NCBI RefSeq assembly: GCF_014851395.1
Contig: NW_024041373.1
Span: 17,105,697-17,169,696 of the forward strand
DNA length: 64,000 nucleotides
Origin: Micropterus salmoides
Lineage: Eukaryota; Chordata; Actinopteri; Centrarchiformes; Centrarchidae
Reading direction: 5' to 3'
Numbering within the stretch: position 1 is the first letter of the stretch; each line of letters opens with the position of its first letter. The position numbers were made by a program, and so were the translations under genes. Below are positions 49,598 to 61,100 of this stretch, one piece after another. A model generated the notes under the pieces. The model was not told where the DNA came from. It saw nothing but the letters and a program-made list of their open reading frames with translations, and ran no database searches.

Positions 49598-49743
49598 CAT
49601 CACTAGTTGAAAAGTTGCACGTTTGTCTTTCAGCTTAAGTTTTGCTATTTGATATAAGTACAGAATATTATATGTGGAATATGTTGCCTTCTGCACTTTT
49701 GTGGCAGCTACAGCAATCATCCAGTGAATGTTGTTGTGGAAAG

Positions 49744-49845
49744 ATTAAACAGTACAACTTCCTTTCTATGTTTACCATCTTATAAGGACAACAATCATAA
49801 AAGTGCACTTTTCAAGCATCAAAATGACATTTCAAAATCAATAAA
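49744..49845 (+). promoter_or_regulatory. comtd1 polyadenylation signals
   Basis: ATTAAA at 49744-49749 and AATAAA at 49840-49845 follow the comtd1 stop codon by about 150 and 240 bases. Either could direct cleavage; the second is the canonical hexamer. Confidence 0.55.
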
Positions 49846-49865
49846 TACCATAGCATTACAGGTCA

Positions 49866-51022
49866 GGATCAGATAAGCATAAAAATAGTATGCTTTTCTT
49901 TGTAACAGAACATGAAATGTCTCATTTGGTTTATGGGCTGACATGATCAGCCCTATTTGTAGCTACATTAAACTGTGACAGCAACAGCTCACACAAAATA
50001 ACAAATGATGTAAGTGGAATAAAGCCATGGGAAACTAAGACTACATCTTTAAAGGAAGTTACAGATATGATATTTATAGTGAGATGAACACAGCAGCCTT
50101 AATTTGTGTATGTTATCTCAAGTCTGAAGTGTTTTCAACTGTTGTGATCTAGATTTTTTTTATATACAAGACACTTTTTCTATTATATTTTAAGGCTGGG
50201 TTTGAAATGACAAAACATTCCTCTTTAACTACACTACAACTTGAATGCATAACATTCTTTCTCCAGTATTAGCTGAAGACATGCAGGACTCCCTTTCTTT
50301 AAAAAACTGTTAAAGATGTCTGAAGAGCACAACCAAGAAGGATCTGGAAAAGCACTCCGGAGTCCCCTACAACATGGTGTACGAAAAGTATAGACAGCCT
50401 ATTTGAAATTTCAGGGTGAATTATAATAGAATTCTCAAGGTCATCATAAGATATAAAGGACTGGATAGAAACCAGAGGATTTGCAAATCTTTGTAATGAC
50501 AACAGTCCGGGAGACAAGAATCATATTCTGTTTGACTGTAAGAATGTAAGTGTAATGAATTTCAGAGAAAGGTATCTGCCAAAGTATTATGTAAGTTACC
50601 CATCTATGTATGTATAAGCAATCATACAAACCAAAAGTTACTGGCAAACTGGGTGTCTTTTTGCAGAATGTTCTTCCGTTGTCTGAGAAATAGATAATTT
50701 TGTGTCATTTTGTCTTTTTGTTATGTCTTGTTTGTGCTCCATATCATATGATTATAGTCCTGAGCACATAATTAAATGAGATTTGATGTTTTTTTTATCT
50801 GACTTGCCAGTGAGATGGCAGCAGGAAAAACTGAAACACTAATTTTATGCTTTCAAAGAACACGTCATGAGATGAACACAAAACCGACTATAAAGGCTCC
50901 AATGACAATTCTATTTCAGCTATCACACCTAAAACAATTGTCACATTTACTTTTATGATCTTAATATGATTATTTAAGTTTGACACTTTGACTAGAAAAT
51001 AGATGTTGGCATTAAATTAAAA
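49866..51022. other. Intergenic spacer between comtd1 and the filament gene
   Basis: No coding or RNA feature was recognised. It is AT-rich unique sequence leading into an hAT fragment that starts at 51023. Confidence 0.6.
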
Positions 51023-51383
51023 CAATGGTGGAAGAAGTACTCAGATCCATTCATTAAGTAAAAATAGAAATACAGTGTACAAATATATTACAAGTTAAAA
51101 GCAGGTTGAAGATCTGCTGTGGTATACAGCATGTTTCACTGTAGTATTCAGATCCAATCTCAAACTTGGGTAGAAATACTATATTACAAGTAAAAGTCCT
51201 GCATTCCAAATGCTACTTAGCCTAAGTAAATATGCATTAGTATTGTTGGCTAGATGTAGTTAAAGTAGATGTAGTGGAGTAAAAAAGCACAATATCTCCC
51301 TCCAACATGTAGTGGAGCTGTCTAAAAGAAAATAGCATACAATGTAAACACTTAAGTACAGTACTTGAGCAGCCAAATGTACA
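51023..51383 (-). mobile_element. hAT MITE fragment, related to 26498-27078
   Basis: It starts CAATGGTGGAAGAAGTACTC, the right-hand terminus of the CAGTGGTGGAA family seen from the other side, and runs through ATTACAAGTAAAAGTCCTGC. It ends with CTTAAGTACAGTACTTGAG followed by a broken terminus. A partially repeated TATTCAGATCC block near 51144 suggests rearrangement. It lies about 520-880 bp upstream of the filament-gene start codon, so it is in the promoter-proximal region. Confidence 0.75.
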
Positions 51384-51849
51384 TGAACAGCCTATTTATA
51401 CTTTTACAATGTTGGAAACAAAACAGTTACTTGATTTCAGGCTTTTCATCTGGATTTAGATGCCTATCTGATATCAAGACCACACGATAAAAAGTGCGAG
51501 TTAAGATCAGCCTCCCTGGTTAGTAAGAGGTGCCTGGGTAGGACCGGTAGGTGCTGTTTAAATGACGTCATCCGCTAAATGCAGTAAAGCAAGTTGATCG
51601 TGTAACACCGTGGCATGGTATTAATGACGGAATGTAACAACAAAGTTACAGTAATATTAGGCTAATAATAATGATAATAATGCACAGAGGGTGGATTATT
51701 TTATAAACTGACATCTGCATTCCGTTAAACCACGTCACAGCTGTCTGCGACAAAGTGTAGTGTAAGCTCTCATTAAGTCATCAGCTGACGCTACACCTTT
51801 TCAGCACCGCGGACAGCTCCGTTCTGCATACAGAGCAGATGGCGACGGT

Positions 51850-51856
51850 TATAAAA
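51850..51856 (+). promoter_or_regulatory. TATA box of the intermediate-filament gene
   Basis: TATAAAA lies 45-51 bp before the ATG at 51901, so transcription should start near 51880 with a 5' UTR of only about 20 bases. Upstream lie a CACGTCACAGCTG cluster (CRE-like half site plus E-box, about 51731-51743) and TCATCAGCTGACG (about 51779-51791). Confidence 0.8.
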
Positions 51857-51900
51857 GCCCCGCATGGAGCGTCTCTGCACCGGAGATCCACCGCGACAGC

Positions 51901-54783
51901 ATGAGTCACAGCATGGATAACAGACTCGACTTCCCGTACAAAACAAAGCGTTCGGCGTTAGATACCAGTGTCGTGTTTAGGGGGACGTCCACAGGCATGA
52001 ATTTTGGAAACCCGCCATCTGAAAAGTTTAATGAGAAGGAATTGATGCATGGCTTAAACGATCGTCTCGCAGGATTCATAGATAAGGTGCACCACCTGGA
52101 GTACCAGAATCATCTGCTAGAGAGAGAAATTGAGGAGCTCAGAGGGAAAGCGAAACCCGCATCTTGTTTGGAGGAGGAATATGGACCAGAGCTCAGGAAA
52201 CTGAGGGAGCTGGTTCAGGATATCACTCATCAGAAGCATCAGATTGAAATTGAGCATCAGAATTTAGAGGACCAACTGTCCAACTTGAAAAGACAACATG
52301 ACCAGGAGGCGCGCAGCAGATCAGACGCAGAGAGCAACATTGTGGTCCTCAAGAAGGACATCAGTGACGCGTATCAGGCTAAACTACAGCTGGACAAGAA
52401 AGCCCAGGCTCTCGTGGATGAAATCCACTTCCTGAAGGAAACACATAAGGCTGAGGTGTCAGAAATGTTTGACCAAATCCAGGATGCGCAGGTGACTGCC
52501 AAGGAGCATGAATTTGGCAACCCCGGCGTCACTGCGGCACTCCGGGACATCAGGGCACAACTGGAAGGTCATACAGCGTCCGGCGTCCAGCAGGTAGGAG
52601 AAACTTTCCGATCTCAGTTTGCGAGATTAACGGAGGCAACTGAGACCAAGAGAAAGGCTTTGAAAGCGACCCAGCAAGAGATTCAGGAGTACAGGAGGCG
52701 CTTGCAGGCCAAGAATATCGAACTGGACTGCGCTAAAGGCACAAGGGAAGCGCTGGAGAGGCAACTTCATGACGTCGAGGATCGCCACAAGGAAGAAATG
52801 ATTCATTACCAGGTAGGATTTCATTTTCAGCACGATTTAATAAAGCCGTGTTCAGTGTTCACGAGTACATGCTGTTCAGTAACACAACCTGTCTCCTTCT
52901 CTTGCTCCAGAACACAATCAAAGAACTTGAAAACGAGCTGATAAACTGCAAGTTTGACATGTCTGGGTACCTGCGGGAATACCAGGACCTGTTAAATGTG
53001 AAGATGGCTTTGGATGTAGAGATACTGTCTTACAGGTAAAGGTGCTGATTCCAGGTGTGGTTTAACGTTAAATAGTTAAAGACTGAAAAGGCAAACATTT
53101 GTGGGGTGAAAAGATGATTATTTTTTCACAATTTTCCTTATTTGACACACTTTAGGCTTCATCATCTGGTGTGAAAGCTGCATTTAAGTACAATACAATT
53201 AAACACAAGTACAGTGTCTTGTGCAAACAATCACAATGTTGCACTATGGGAATCACAGAAATGGCCTTGCCTAAAAGTTGATGTGACATAAAGGCTAAAC
53301 ACTAATCAATCTAAATTTAAAGATGTGGATATTCTCTAATTAGAACTTATGTTAAGGCCAATACCCTTTAGTAATAGTTTTTTGCACCTGTCTCAAGTCT
53401 TTCTCATTGATGAGGATTAAATTAAATTCTGTATCATTGATGTTCATCAGTGACTGCAGATAAAATCTGTTTCTCCTGTCTTGCAGGAAACTTCTCTGCG
53501 GTGAAGAGGCTCGGCTATCCACGATGTCAGACACCAACATGTCCTTGCCCTACATCTACCACCAGTCCCCCGTTTACACCCTGCCTTGCCTCAGCCGACC
53601 GGGAGGCCCGCGCAGACGAGCTGAGCCCCAGTACAAGTTTGTAGAGGAGATCATAACGGAGACCACCAGGGAAATTGAGATGTCAGAATTTGAGGAGACA
53701 GGGTCGGAGGAGACAGAGGTGGGAAAGGACGAGCAGGAGGCTACCAAAAGAGAGAGAGGGAGCAGTGAGGAAGAGAAGGATAATAAAGACAGTCGAGAGG
53801 AGGAAGGTGAGCTGGTGTCTGACAGTGAGCAGAATCAAGTAGGGACTTCAGTGAATGGAGGCGATGATGGGAGTCCTGGGGAGGTGGATGATGGTGAAAA
53901 AGGTCAGAAAAGTAAAGACGAGTCAGATGAGAGTGAAGCAGTTGACAACGAAGAGGACAGTGGCAAAGACAGAAATACTCAAAGCAAAGTTTTATTAAGT
54001 GAGAGCCTTGATGAGGAAGAAAATGAGCAATGTCAAAAAGTAGCTGAAAACACAGAAGAGAAAGAAGCTGCAGTGACAGATCTCTCCGCAAAACCCGATA
54101 AGTTAAAGCCAGAGGTCCCTGCGGAGGATGGACTTGTGAAAAAATCTGATGCTGGTAAAAAAGGAGATGCTGAGAAAGCTTGTTTTATCTCAGCTCAAGC
54201 AAAGAAGCCTGATGAGACCTCGACCCAAGTGTCAGACAAAACTCAAGAGCAAAGCAGCATTGTTCAATTGCAAGACAAGGTTCCTACTTTGGCTTCAGAA
54301 ACAGCTGAGGAATCCACAGATCTGACAGCAGAGACAAAGAGCTCTCTAACCGCAGAGGCAGAGGAGCTTTCAGAAAAGGCTCAAGCACCTTCAAGTACAA
54401 AACCCAAGAGTGAGGAAAAGGAAGACAGTGAAAGAGCGCCAATGGAAACACGTAAATCCGAAGCAAAAGGTGATGATAAAGTAGTAAAAAGCCTTCAAGA
54501 TGCCGGCAATAAAGGCCAAGATGAAGAGTCATCTCTCAAATGTAATGTAAAAAATGTTCCTATAGAGGAGGACCAGATGCCAAGCGGTGGGGAGAAAACC
54601 CAAACAGGCCAAACTACATTGCCAAAGGAAAAGACAACGGTCAATTCAGGAATCAAAGAATTACTTCAGGGGGCACTGGAGAGCAGCCAGGGTCAGAAAT
54701 CAGAGCTGTCTGAAGTGACAGAGAAAATAAACGATCCTCAAGGTAAAACCGAGAAGGTGGAAAGTAGTAAGTTAGGGAAATGA
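51901..54783 (+). CDS. Type IV intermediate filament protein, neurofilament-M-like
   Basis: Three exons (51901-52812, 52911-53035, 53487-54783) encode 777 residues. The head is only about 45 residues. The rod spans about 45-355: it opens with EKELMHGLNDRLAGFIDKVH, includes KNIELDCAKGTREALERQL and ends LREYQDLLNVKMALDVEIL, then YRKLLCGEE. Two introns fall near the end of the rod, the arrangement of NEFM and internexin genes. The tail begins with YIYHQSP and YKFVEEIITETTREIEMSEF, which matches the neurofilament-M post-rod segment. It continues as about 360 residues rich in Glu, Lys and Ser with no KSP phosphorylation repeats. The protein should assemble into cytoplasmic, probably neuronal, intermediate filaments. 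Oddities are the short head lacking the usual Ser/Arg-rich region and a Cys350 in LLCGEE where Glu is standard. I am sure of the family but not of the ortholog name; an internexin-like or fish-specific neurofilament paralog is possible. Confidence 0.9.
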
Positions 54784-55188
54784 TAAGGAAAGAGCCAAAC
54801 AGATTGGGCTATCCACTGACGAGGAAGTGAGGATGAAGGACATTTACACCTTACATTTGATGAGACAGCAGTTTATAGGCAAATATCAGGGAGAGTGAAG
54901 CTGAAAATAGAGAATGGCTTAACTAATGCAGGTGCAAATTAAAGGCATAAGCTGAGCCAAGCCAAGAGAAGGAAGCTCAGAGCTGTGGCTTCTCTTCAGA
55001 ACGGTCATTTTAAAAGGAGAGAGCATGATTCTTCTACTGCAACAGCTTTGCCTTCGAACTTGAAAATCAACTTGTGATGTTTTCCAATCTTTGGACTCAC
55101 CACTTAACTCATTTAATCATGAATGTAAAAGATGCAAAGTTACTTCTGAATTTGTGTTCATCTTTATTCGCTCTGGTATGTGCTGACA

Positions 55189-55194
55189 AATAAA
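55189..55194 (+). promoter_or_regulatory. Polyadenylation signal of the filament gene
   Basis: AATAAA about 405 bases after the stop codon, followed by an A-rich stretch at about 55206-55216. It gives a plausible 3' end near 55210-55215. Confidence 0.75.
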
Positions 55195-55216
55195 TGCAAT
55201 ATCAAAGAAAAAAAAA

Positions 55217-57210
55217 ATCTGTGAATGTTTTTGCTTGACAGCAGCACTCAAGTATTACTGTAGATACAATTGTTACTGCAACAGACAACTCAATGTCGGC
55301 TTAACCTATAAATGCTCGTTTTGCCTTCTCTTTCAATAATGTCATTACCATATTTCCTGTAACCTTGTAATCTTCCATATGCGAGTAGAACAATCAGTCT
55401 TGTTAGCGCACACATGATCATCTTAATGCAATTATAAGGCAAGATAAGTCACTAACTGGGCATAAAAAAGGTGATCCCCTCTCAAGTATGACTTGGACTG
55501 TTATTTAAATGCATGAATCTAGAAATGGAGGTTCAACCAATCTCTTTGTATCGTTCATCATCTGAAGGTCTTTGGGTCTCCTTTCTCCCAATGTCTGTTA
55601 ACGGTGGCTCATTTATCTATATCGTTAGCTTGTTTATTGCCTGGTGTCTCTGGACCACTTTGTAAGAAAACATCTCAGTAGGTCTCCATTTGCCTGAGTG
55701 TCCTTTACAGCTTCCTTTTCCTTTCAGCCTTTTATTCTTGCAAGGTTTTAAGCGTACACATCTGAGAAATTCATAAAAGACTTTAGAGTGCAGGCACCTC
55801 TAACTACCCAATGTATAAGTTTAAACAAATATTCCTAAAATCCATGGAATTATGCATCCAATTTCTAAAAATATCACAGTCAGGACTTAGGGCTTCAAGG
55901 CAACTTCCTAAAAATACTTGAATAGCTCTGACTTCAATCACATTTTTTTTTTTAAAAAGAACTTGAAAATGGTAGTTTTGACGTGCCCCATTAATTTGAC
56001 AGAGCTTGAGCTGATGCGCAAGGATTTTAATTCACGTGTACAAAGAGAATGAAAGACTGGACACTGAAAAAACTGCGACTGCTGTCAGTGGAGCTTCTAT
56101 TATAAGTAAGTAGATAGTCTGAATATACAGTCTAGCCCTTAATAAAGGCTGCAGGATTTTTTTAAAACATGTTTTCTCTTTGGTGTAGAGTGAATAGAAG
56201 TCAGAACAACTTTGTATCAACTGTACAAAGCAAAATGTGAAACATAAAAGGCAAACATGTCAGACAATACGTCATAATACTACTGCCTTTTAAAAGTCCA
56301 ATAGCACACATTTAACTACAACCACTCTCACTCTATAGGCTACTGGCCTCAAAAGATTAACATTAACCAACATGCTCTCGTTGACCTCCCCTTAGGGGAA
56401 TCACGTTCCATTTGTCTGAAAAACTGAAGTGAACTTAGTGAGATCAACCCTGGGAGGGTTGAGGGAGGGAGTCAAACAATGGTCACTCAAGGTTTATATC
56501 AACAATGCATTGCAGTTATGCATTTGGTGCAAGAAAAACATTCATGTTTAGGTTGCAGTAAAGTAAGCTATATAGGAGCATAGTTTAAGAGAATCTTATT
56601 GATAGCTTGATATTTTACTGAAAAATGTCCCAAATAGTTGCAGTAAATATTTACTTTGATTCTTGTACGGTTTGCTTTTATGATTTCTTAAATCAAAGTT
56701 GGTTTTTTTTTAGATTGATTATGTAACAACTGTCCAGGGATTACAGATGAAACAGTCATTTGGCTAAATTTAGCGCATTTACGTCTGTCCCTGCTAAATC
56801 CTACAGAATCAATAAAAAACAAACAAACAACAAAAAAAAAAAACACCATGAAGATCAAACAGAAATGTCTAAATCAGAATCTGCAGCTAATTGCAAAGTG
56901 CCTACATATTGCAATTATATGCAGAAGACACTGTTGTCTCATTGAAATGATCAGGCATTTCTGACCATCAGAAAAAGCAGTATAGGCCTAAACCAGTTGA
57001 TGACTAAGGGCTATACTGATCCATGATAGTTTGGGCTAACAAGTATACAAGGGCAGTTAAATCTCCCACCCACTTACACTCTGCTCACCAAGTGGCCTCT
57101 GTATATGGTTATGCAATATAAAAGGGCTGAGTGTAAGTGAATGAGGTAAGTGGAACACTATTAAAATGCAGCAAATAAGTTTTTGGTGGCATTTCAATAT
57201 CATATTAAAA
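55217..57210. other. Intergenic spacer between convergent genes
   Basis: Two kb between the 3' ends of the filament gene and vdac2. I saw only AT-rich unique sequence and A/T runs (for example about 56821-56845), with no exon, RNA gene or identifiable transposon. Confidence 0.6.
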
Positions 57211-57232
57211 AGCATTTGTGGAGTTCAAAGAC

Positions 57233-57238
57233 TTTATT
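57233..57238 (-). promoter_or_regulatory. Candidate vdac2 polyadenylation signal
   Basis: TTTATT on the plus strand reads AATAAA on the minus strand, about 890 bases after the vdac2 stop codon. It implies a 3' UTR of roughly 0.9 kb (about 57215-58129). No stronger minus-strand hexamer was noticed closer to the stop. Confidence 0.5.
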
Positions 57239-58129
57239 GAAAATTTATACATACACGTAAGGACCTCTAAGACTTCCTGTGGGCTCGGTCTCTGCCCAGT
57301 ACAAGGAAGAAACTTTGAGTGCACACGTGTCAACTTTTAAGTTAAACCTCTTCCGGACCATGATAGTTTGGCATTACTGTGAACATTAAATGACTTGCCC
57401 CCCAGTTGTCAGTTATTACAGAATAAACAAAAACTAATTCTGCTTTGTCGGCCAAGTGTGCAGGTTTCTCTCAAACTTACAGCCCCACCTTTAAGAAACC
57501 CCAAAAACTGCCCAGTTAAAGGGAGCTTTAATAGAGCGTCACAAACCCCGATGGCCGACGCAAAGTCAGAGAGTAAAAACATCAGAGGTTTAGTTTGTCC
57601 TTGTGTGCATGAACAGGAAGGGGTCAGCAATATTTAAATAATAGCAGAAAGGCCTAGTGTACTTAAGTTTTGCAAATGAAAACTGCATAGATGACAAAAG
57701 GAATATCAGATTGGTATGACAGTAAAATCAGAGAGAAGAAATGACAACCAACGCCCCACAAAACAGTCAATTGATGTTCTCCTGAAAAAGTGTCTGGGAT
57801 TATCACAATAAAGCCACACAGATGACAGGCAAAGGGATTGTATTGGATGTCATTATTATGGCAGTGCTGGACAGGAACAATGACATGATATATATAAATA
57901 ATATGCCACACACTGTCTCTTGAATAGATGAAACTACAAAATAAAAAGCAAGGGTCAAATATACCAGTGGCAGAAGAACCAACTTGAAGTGGTACTCAAC
58001 AAGTTAGAGTTTGTTGTCGTAGCCTTTGAACCAATCTCTCCAAGACATGCCCCTGCTGGTTTGAGTTGGACATACATTTAAGGCCAGATTCTTCTGATAT
58101 TCCCTAGTCCCTTGCAGTATGAAGAAAAC

Positions 58130-61100
58130 TTAGGCTTCCAGTTCCAAGCCCAGACCCAGCTTGTGGCCTCCTGCATTGATATTCTTGCCATCGACCAGGC
58201 CAGACAAGGTGAGTTTCACACCTGCGTAGGCAAGAGGGACCAACATTAGCCATCACACGTGCAAAATGACTTTTCAGAATGAGGGTTGACAGGAAAACAC
58301 AGGCTGCCAAGTGTTGCTATAGATGGGTTTCTGTGCAACGTCATCACCAAGGGGCAGAAAGCAGCATTCTGTCCTTGCGGCACATCTAGCTGCAGTGTTG
58401 GCAAATTACTCAGAAATTGTAATGTCTTACTTTTTACTCATTTAAAAAGTAATATTACTTTAATTACTGGGTATTAAAAATATAGTCACATTACTTACTA
58501 CAATTACTTTCAACCCCCACACCCCATCTTTAAAAGTGACAGGAAACCTGCCTACCTTCAGCAGGCATTTTACAAATTAATCCACTTTACCAGAACAATA
58601 ATTAACCTGAGGAGTCCTTTAAGTGCATGTGCAAAACAGTTCAGTTCAAAAGTCGAGACTCTTGCTTGATACACACACACACACACACACACCATATAAT
58701 TAGAATAATCAAAAAGTTGATTCATTTCAGTAATTCCATTCAAAGAGTGAAACTTGTATAATGTATACATTCATTCCACACAGACTGATATTTCAAGTGT
58801 TCATTCCTTTTAATTTTGATGATTATAACAACTAATGAAACCCCAAAAATCAGTATCTCAGAATATTGAAAACACCTGGTGCCACACTCTAATCAGCCAA
58901 TTACCTCAAGACACCTGCAAAGGCCTTTAAATAGTCTCAGTCTAGTTCTGTAGGCTGCACAATCATGGGGAAGACTGCTGACTTGACAGCTGTCCGAAAG
59001 ACGACCATTGACACCTTGCACAAGGAGGGCAAGACACAAAAGGTCATTGCTAAAGAGGCTGGCTGTTCACAGAGCTCTGTGTCCAAGCACATTAATAGAG
59101 AGGCAAAGGGACATACATACGCAATACGGATAACCGCACCTTGGAGGATTGTGAGACAGAATCCATTCAAAAAAAGTCTACTCCTGCTGGAGTCAGTGCT
59201 TCAAGAACCACCACGCACAGACGTATGCAAGACATGGGTTTCAGCTGCCGCATTCCTTGTGTCAAGCCACTCTTGTACAAGACACAGCTTCAGAAGCGTC
59301 TCGCCTGGGCTAAAGGCAAAAAAAAAAAAAAAACTGGACTGCTGCTGAGTGGTCCAAAGTTATGTTCTCCGATGAAAGTAAATTTTGCATCAATTTCCCA
59401 GAGTCTGAGGAAGAGAGGAGAGGCACGGAATCCATGTTGCTCTAAGTCCAGTGTAAAGTTTCCATAGTCCGTGATGGTTTGGGGTGCCATATCTGCTGGT
59501 GTTTTGAGGTCCAAGGTCAACGCAGCCGTCTACCAGGAAGTTTTAGAGCACTTCATGCTTCCTGCTGCTGACCAACTTTATGGAGATGCAGATTTCATTT
59601 TCCAACAGGACTTGGCACCTGCACACAGTGCCAAAGCTACCAGTACTGGTTTAAGGACCATTGTATCCCTGTTCTTAATTGGCCAGCAAACCCGCCTGAC
59701 CTTCAACCTATAGAAAATCTATGGGGTATTGTGAAGAGGAAGATGCGATACGCCAGACCCAACAATGCAGAAGAGCTGAAGGCCACTATCAGAGCAACCT
59801 GGGCTCTCATAAGACCTGAGCAGTGCCACAGACTGATCGACTCCATGCCACGCTGCATTGCTGCAGTAATTCAGGCAAAAGGAGCCCCAACTAAGTATTG
59901 AGTGCTGAACATGCCCATACTTTTCAGTTGGCCAACATTTCTATTCCCTTTTTTGTATTGGTCTTAATATTCTAATTTTCGGATAGTGAATTTGCGATTT
60001 TCATTAGTTGTCAGTTTTAATCACCAATTAAATGAACACTTGAAATATATCAGTCTGTGTGCAATGAATGTATACAAGTTTCACTTTTTGAATGGAATTA
60101 CTGAAATGAATCAACTTTGATATTCTAATTATATGACCAGCACACACACACACACACACACACACAGCACGCGCTCTCGACTTTTTAACTAACTTTACCG
60201 TTTTGCACATGCCCTTAAAGGAGAAGTATTCAGTGCATAAACAAAACGTTGATTAACGGTACTCTGTCCTTCCGAGTGGATGCTTCACTGGCAGTAGCTC
60301 CTGGAGTTTCTCATTTCTTAGCAGATGCTTCAATACAAAATAGTTAGCGGTTGAAAGCTTTTTGCTGGTGTCTCAACACAAAATGAAACAACAGATCTAA
60401 CTCTGAAATGGCAGTTTATTATTAAGTCAACAAGAATTTACAAACAATGCATAATCTACGTTGATTACAGTGGCTGACTAGTCTTCTGACTGGCTACTAA
60501 AGTGCTTTTGCCCACAGGCTGCGTGCGCATCCAGTAGTGTTTGTATACAAGAAACCCATCTGTGTGACTCTATTCTAGGTCATTTATTCAAGTAATTTGC
60601 TCAAAATACGAAAGTGTTGTTTGCAAGGACTCTAGTGTGGAGCCTAGAACTGTGTGAACATTTTGCAAACACCCTGCAGCTACCTACAATCTGGTAGGAA
60701 ACCAGCTTACCTGGTCTGAGTGTCTGGGTGTATCCAACACCAACAAGGCTGTTGTTGTTCACTTTAGCCTAAAGGAGAAAAGTAAGTCAGTTAATAGTGA
60801 CATTTTTCTTTTCCCTCATCTGCTCCTCTCTAAAGGCCTCCGCGGCAATACTTACACTGATGGAGGCATCCTTGTCCAGCTGATATTTGGCTGCAATCCC
60901 AAAGCGCGTGCTGTTGCTACCAGCGGTCCAGGCCAGGTTGACTGCCGTCTCCAGCTGGTCGCTCACCTTCTGGTAGATTGAGCCTCCAAACTCAGCTCCG
61001 TCATTACTTAAAAGATCATAAGCATAGGACATGTCTCAAGATACAGGAAACAAAATTTGGAATTTCTAACTACAAAAAGGTTTGTGTTGGAGGTCTTGCC

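Noticed and set aside
48386..49720. Minus-strand open frames overlapping comtd1 exons
   Set aside because: They are antisense shadows of comtd1 exons and introns with no independent evidence.
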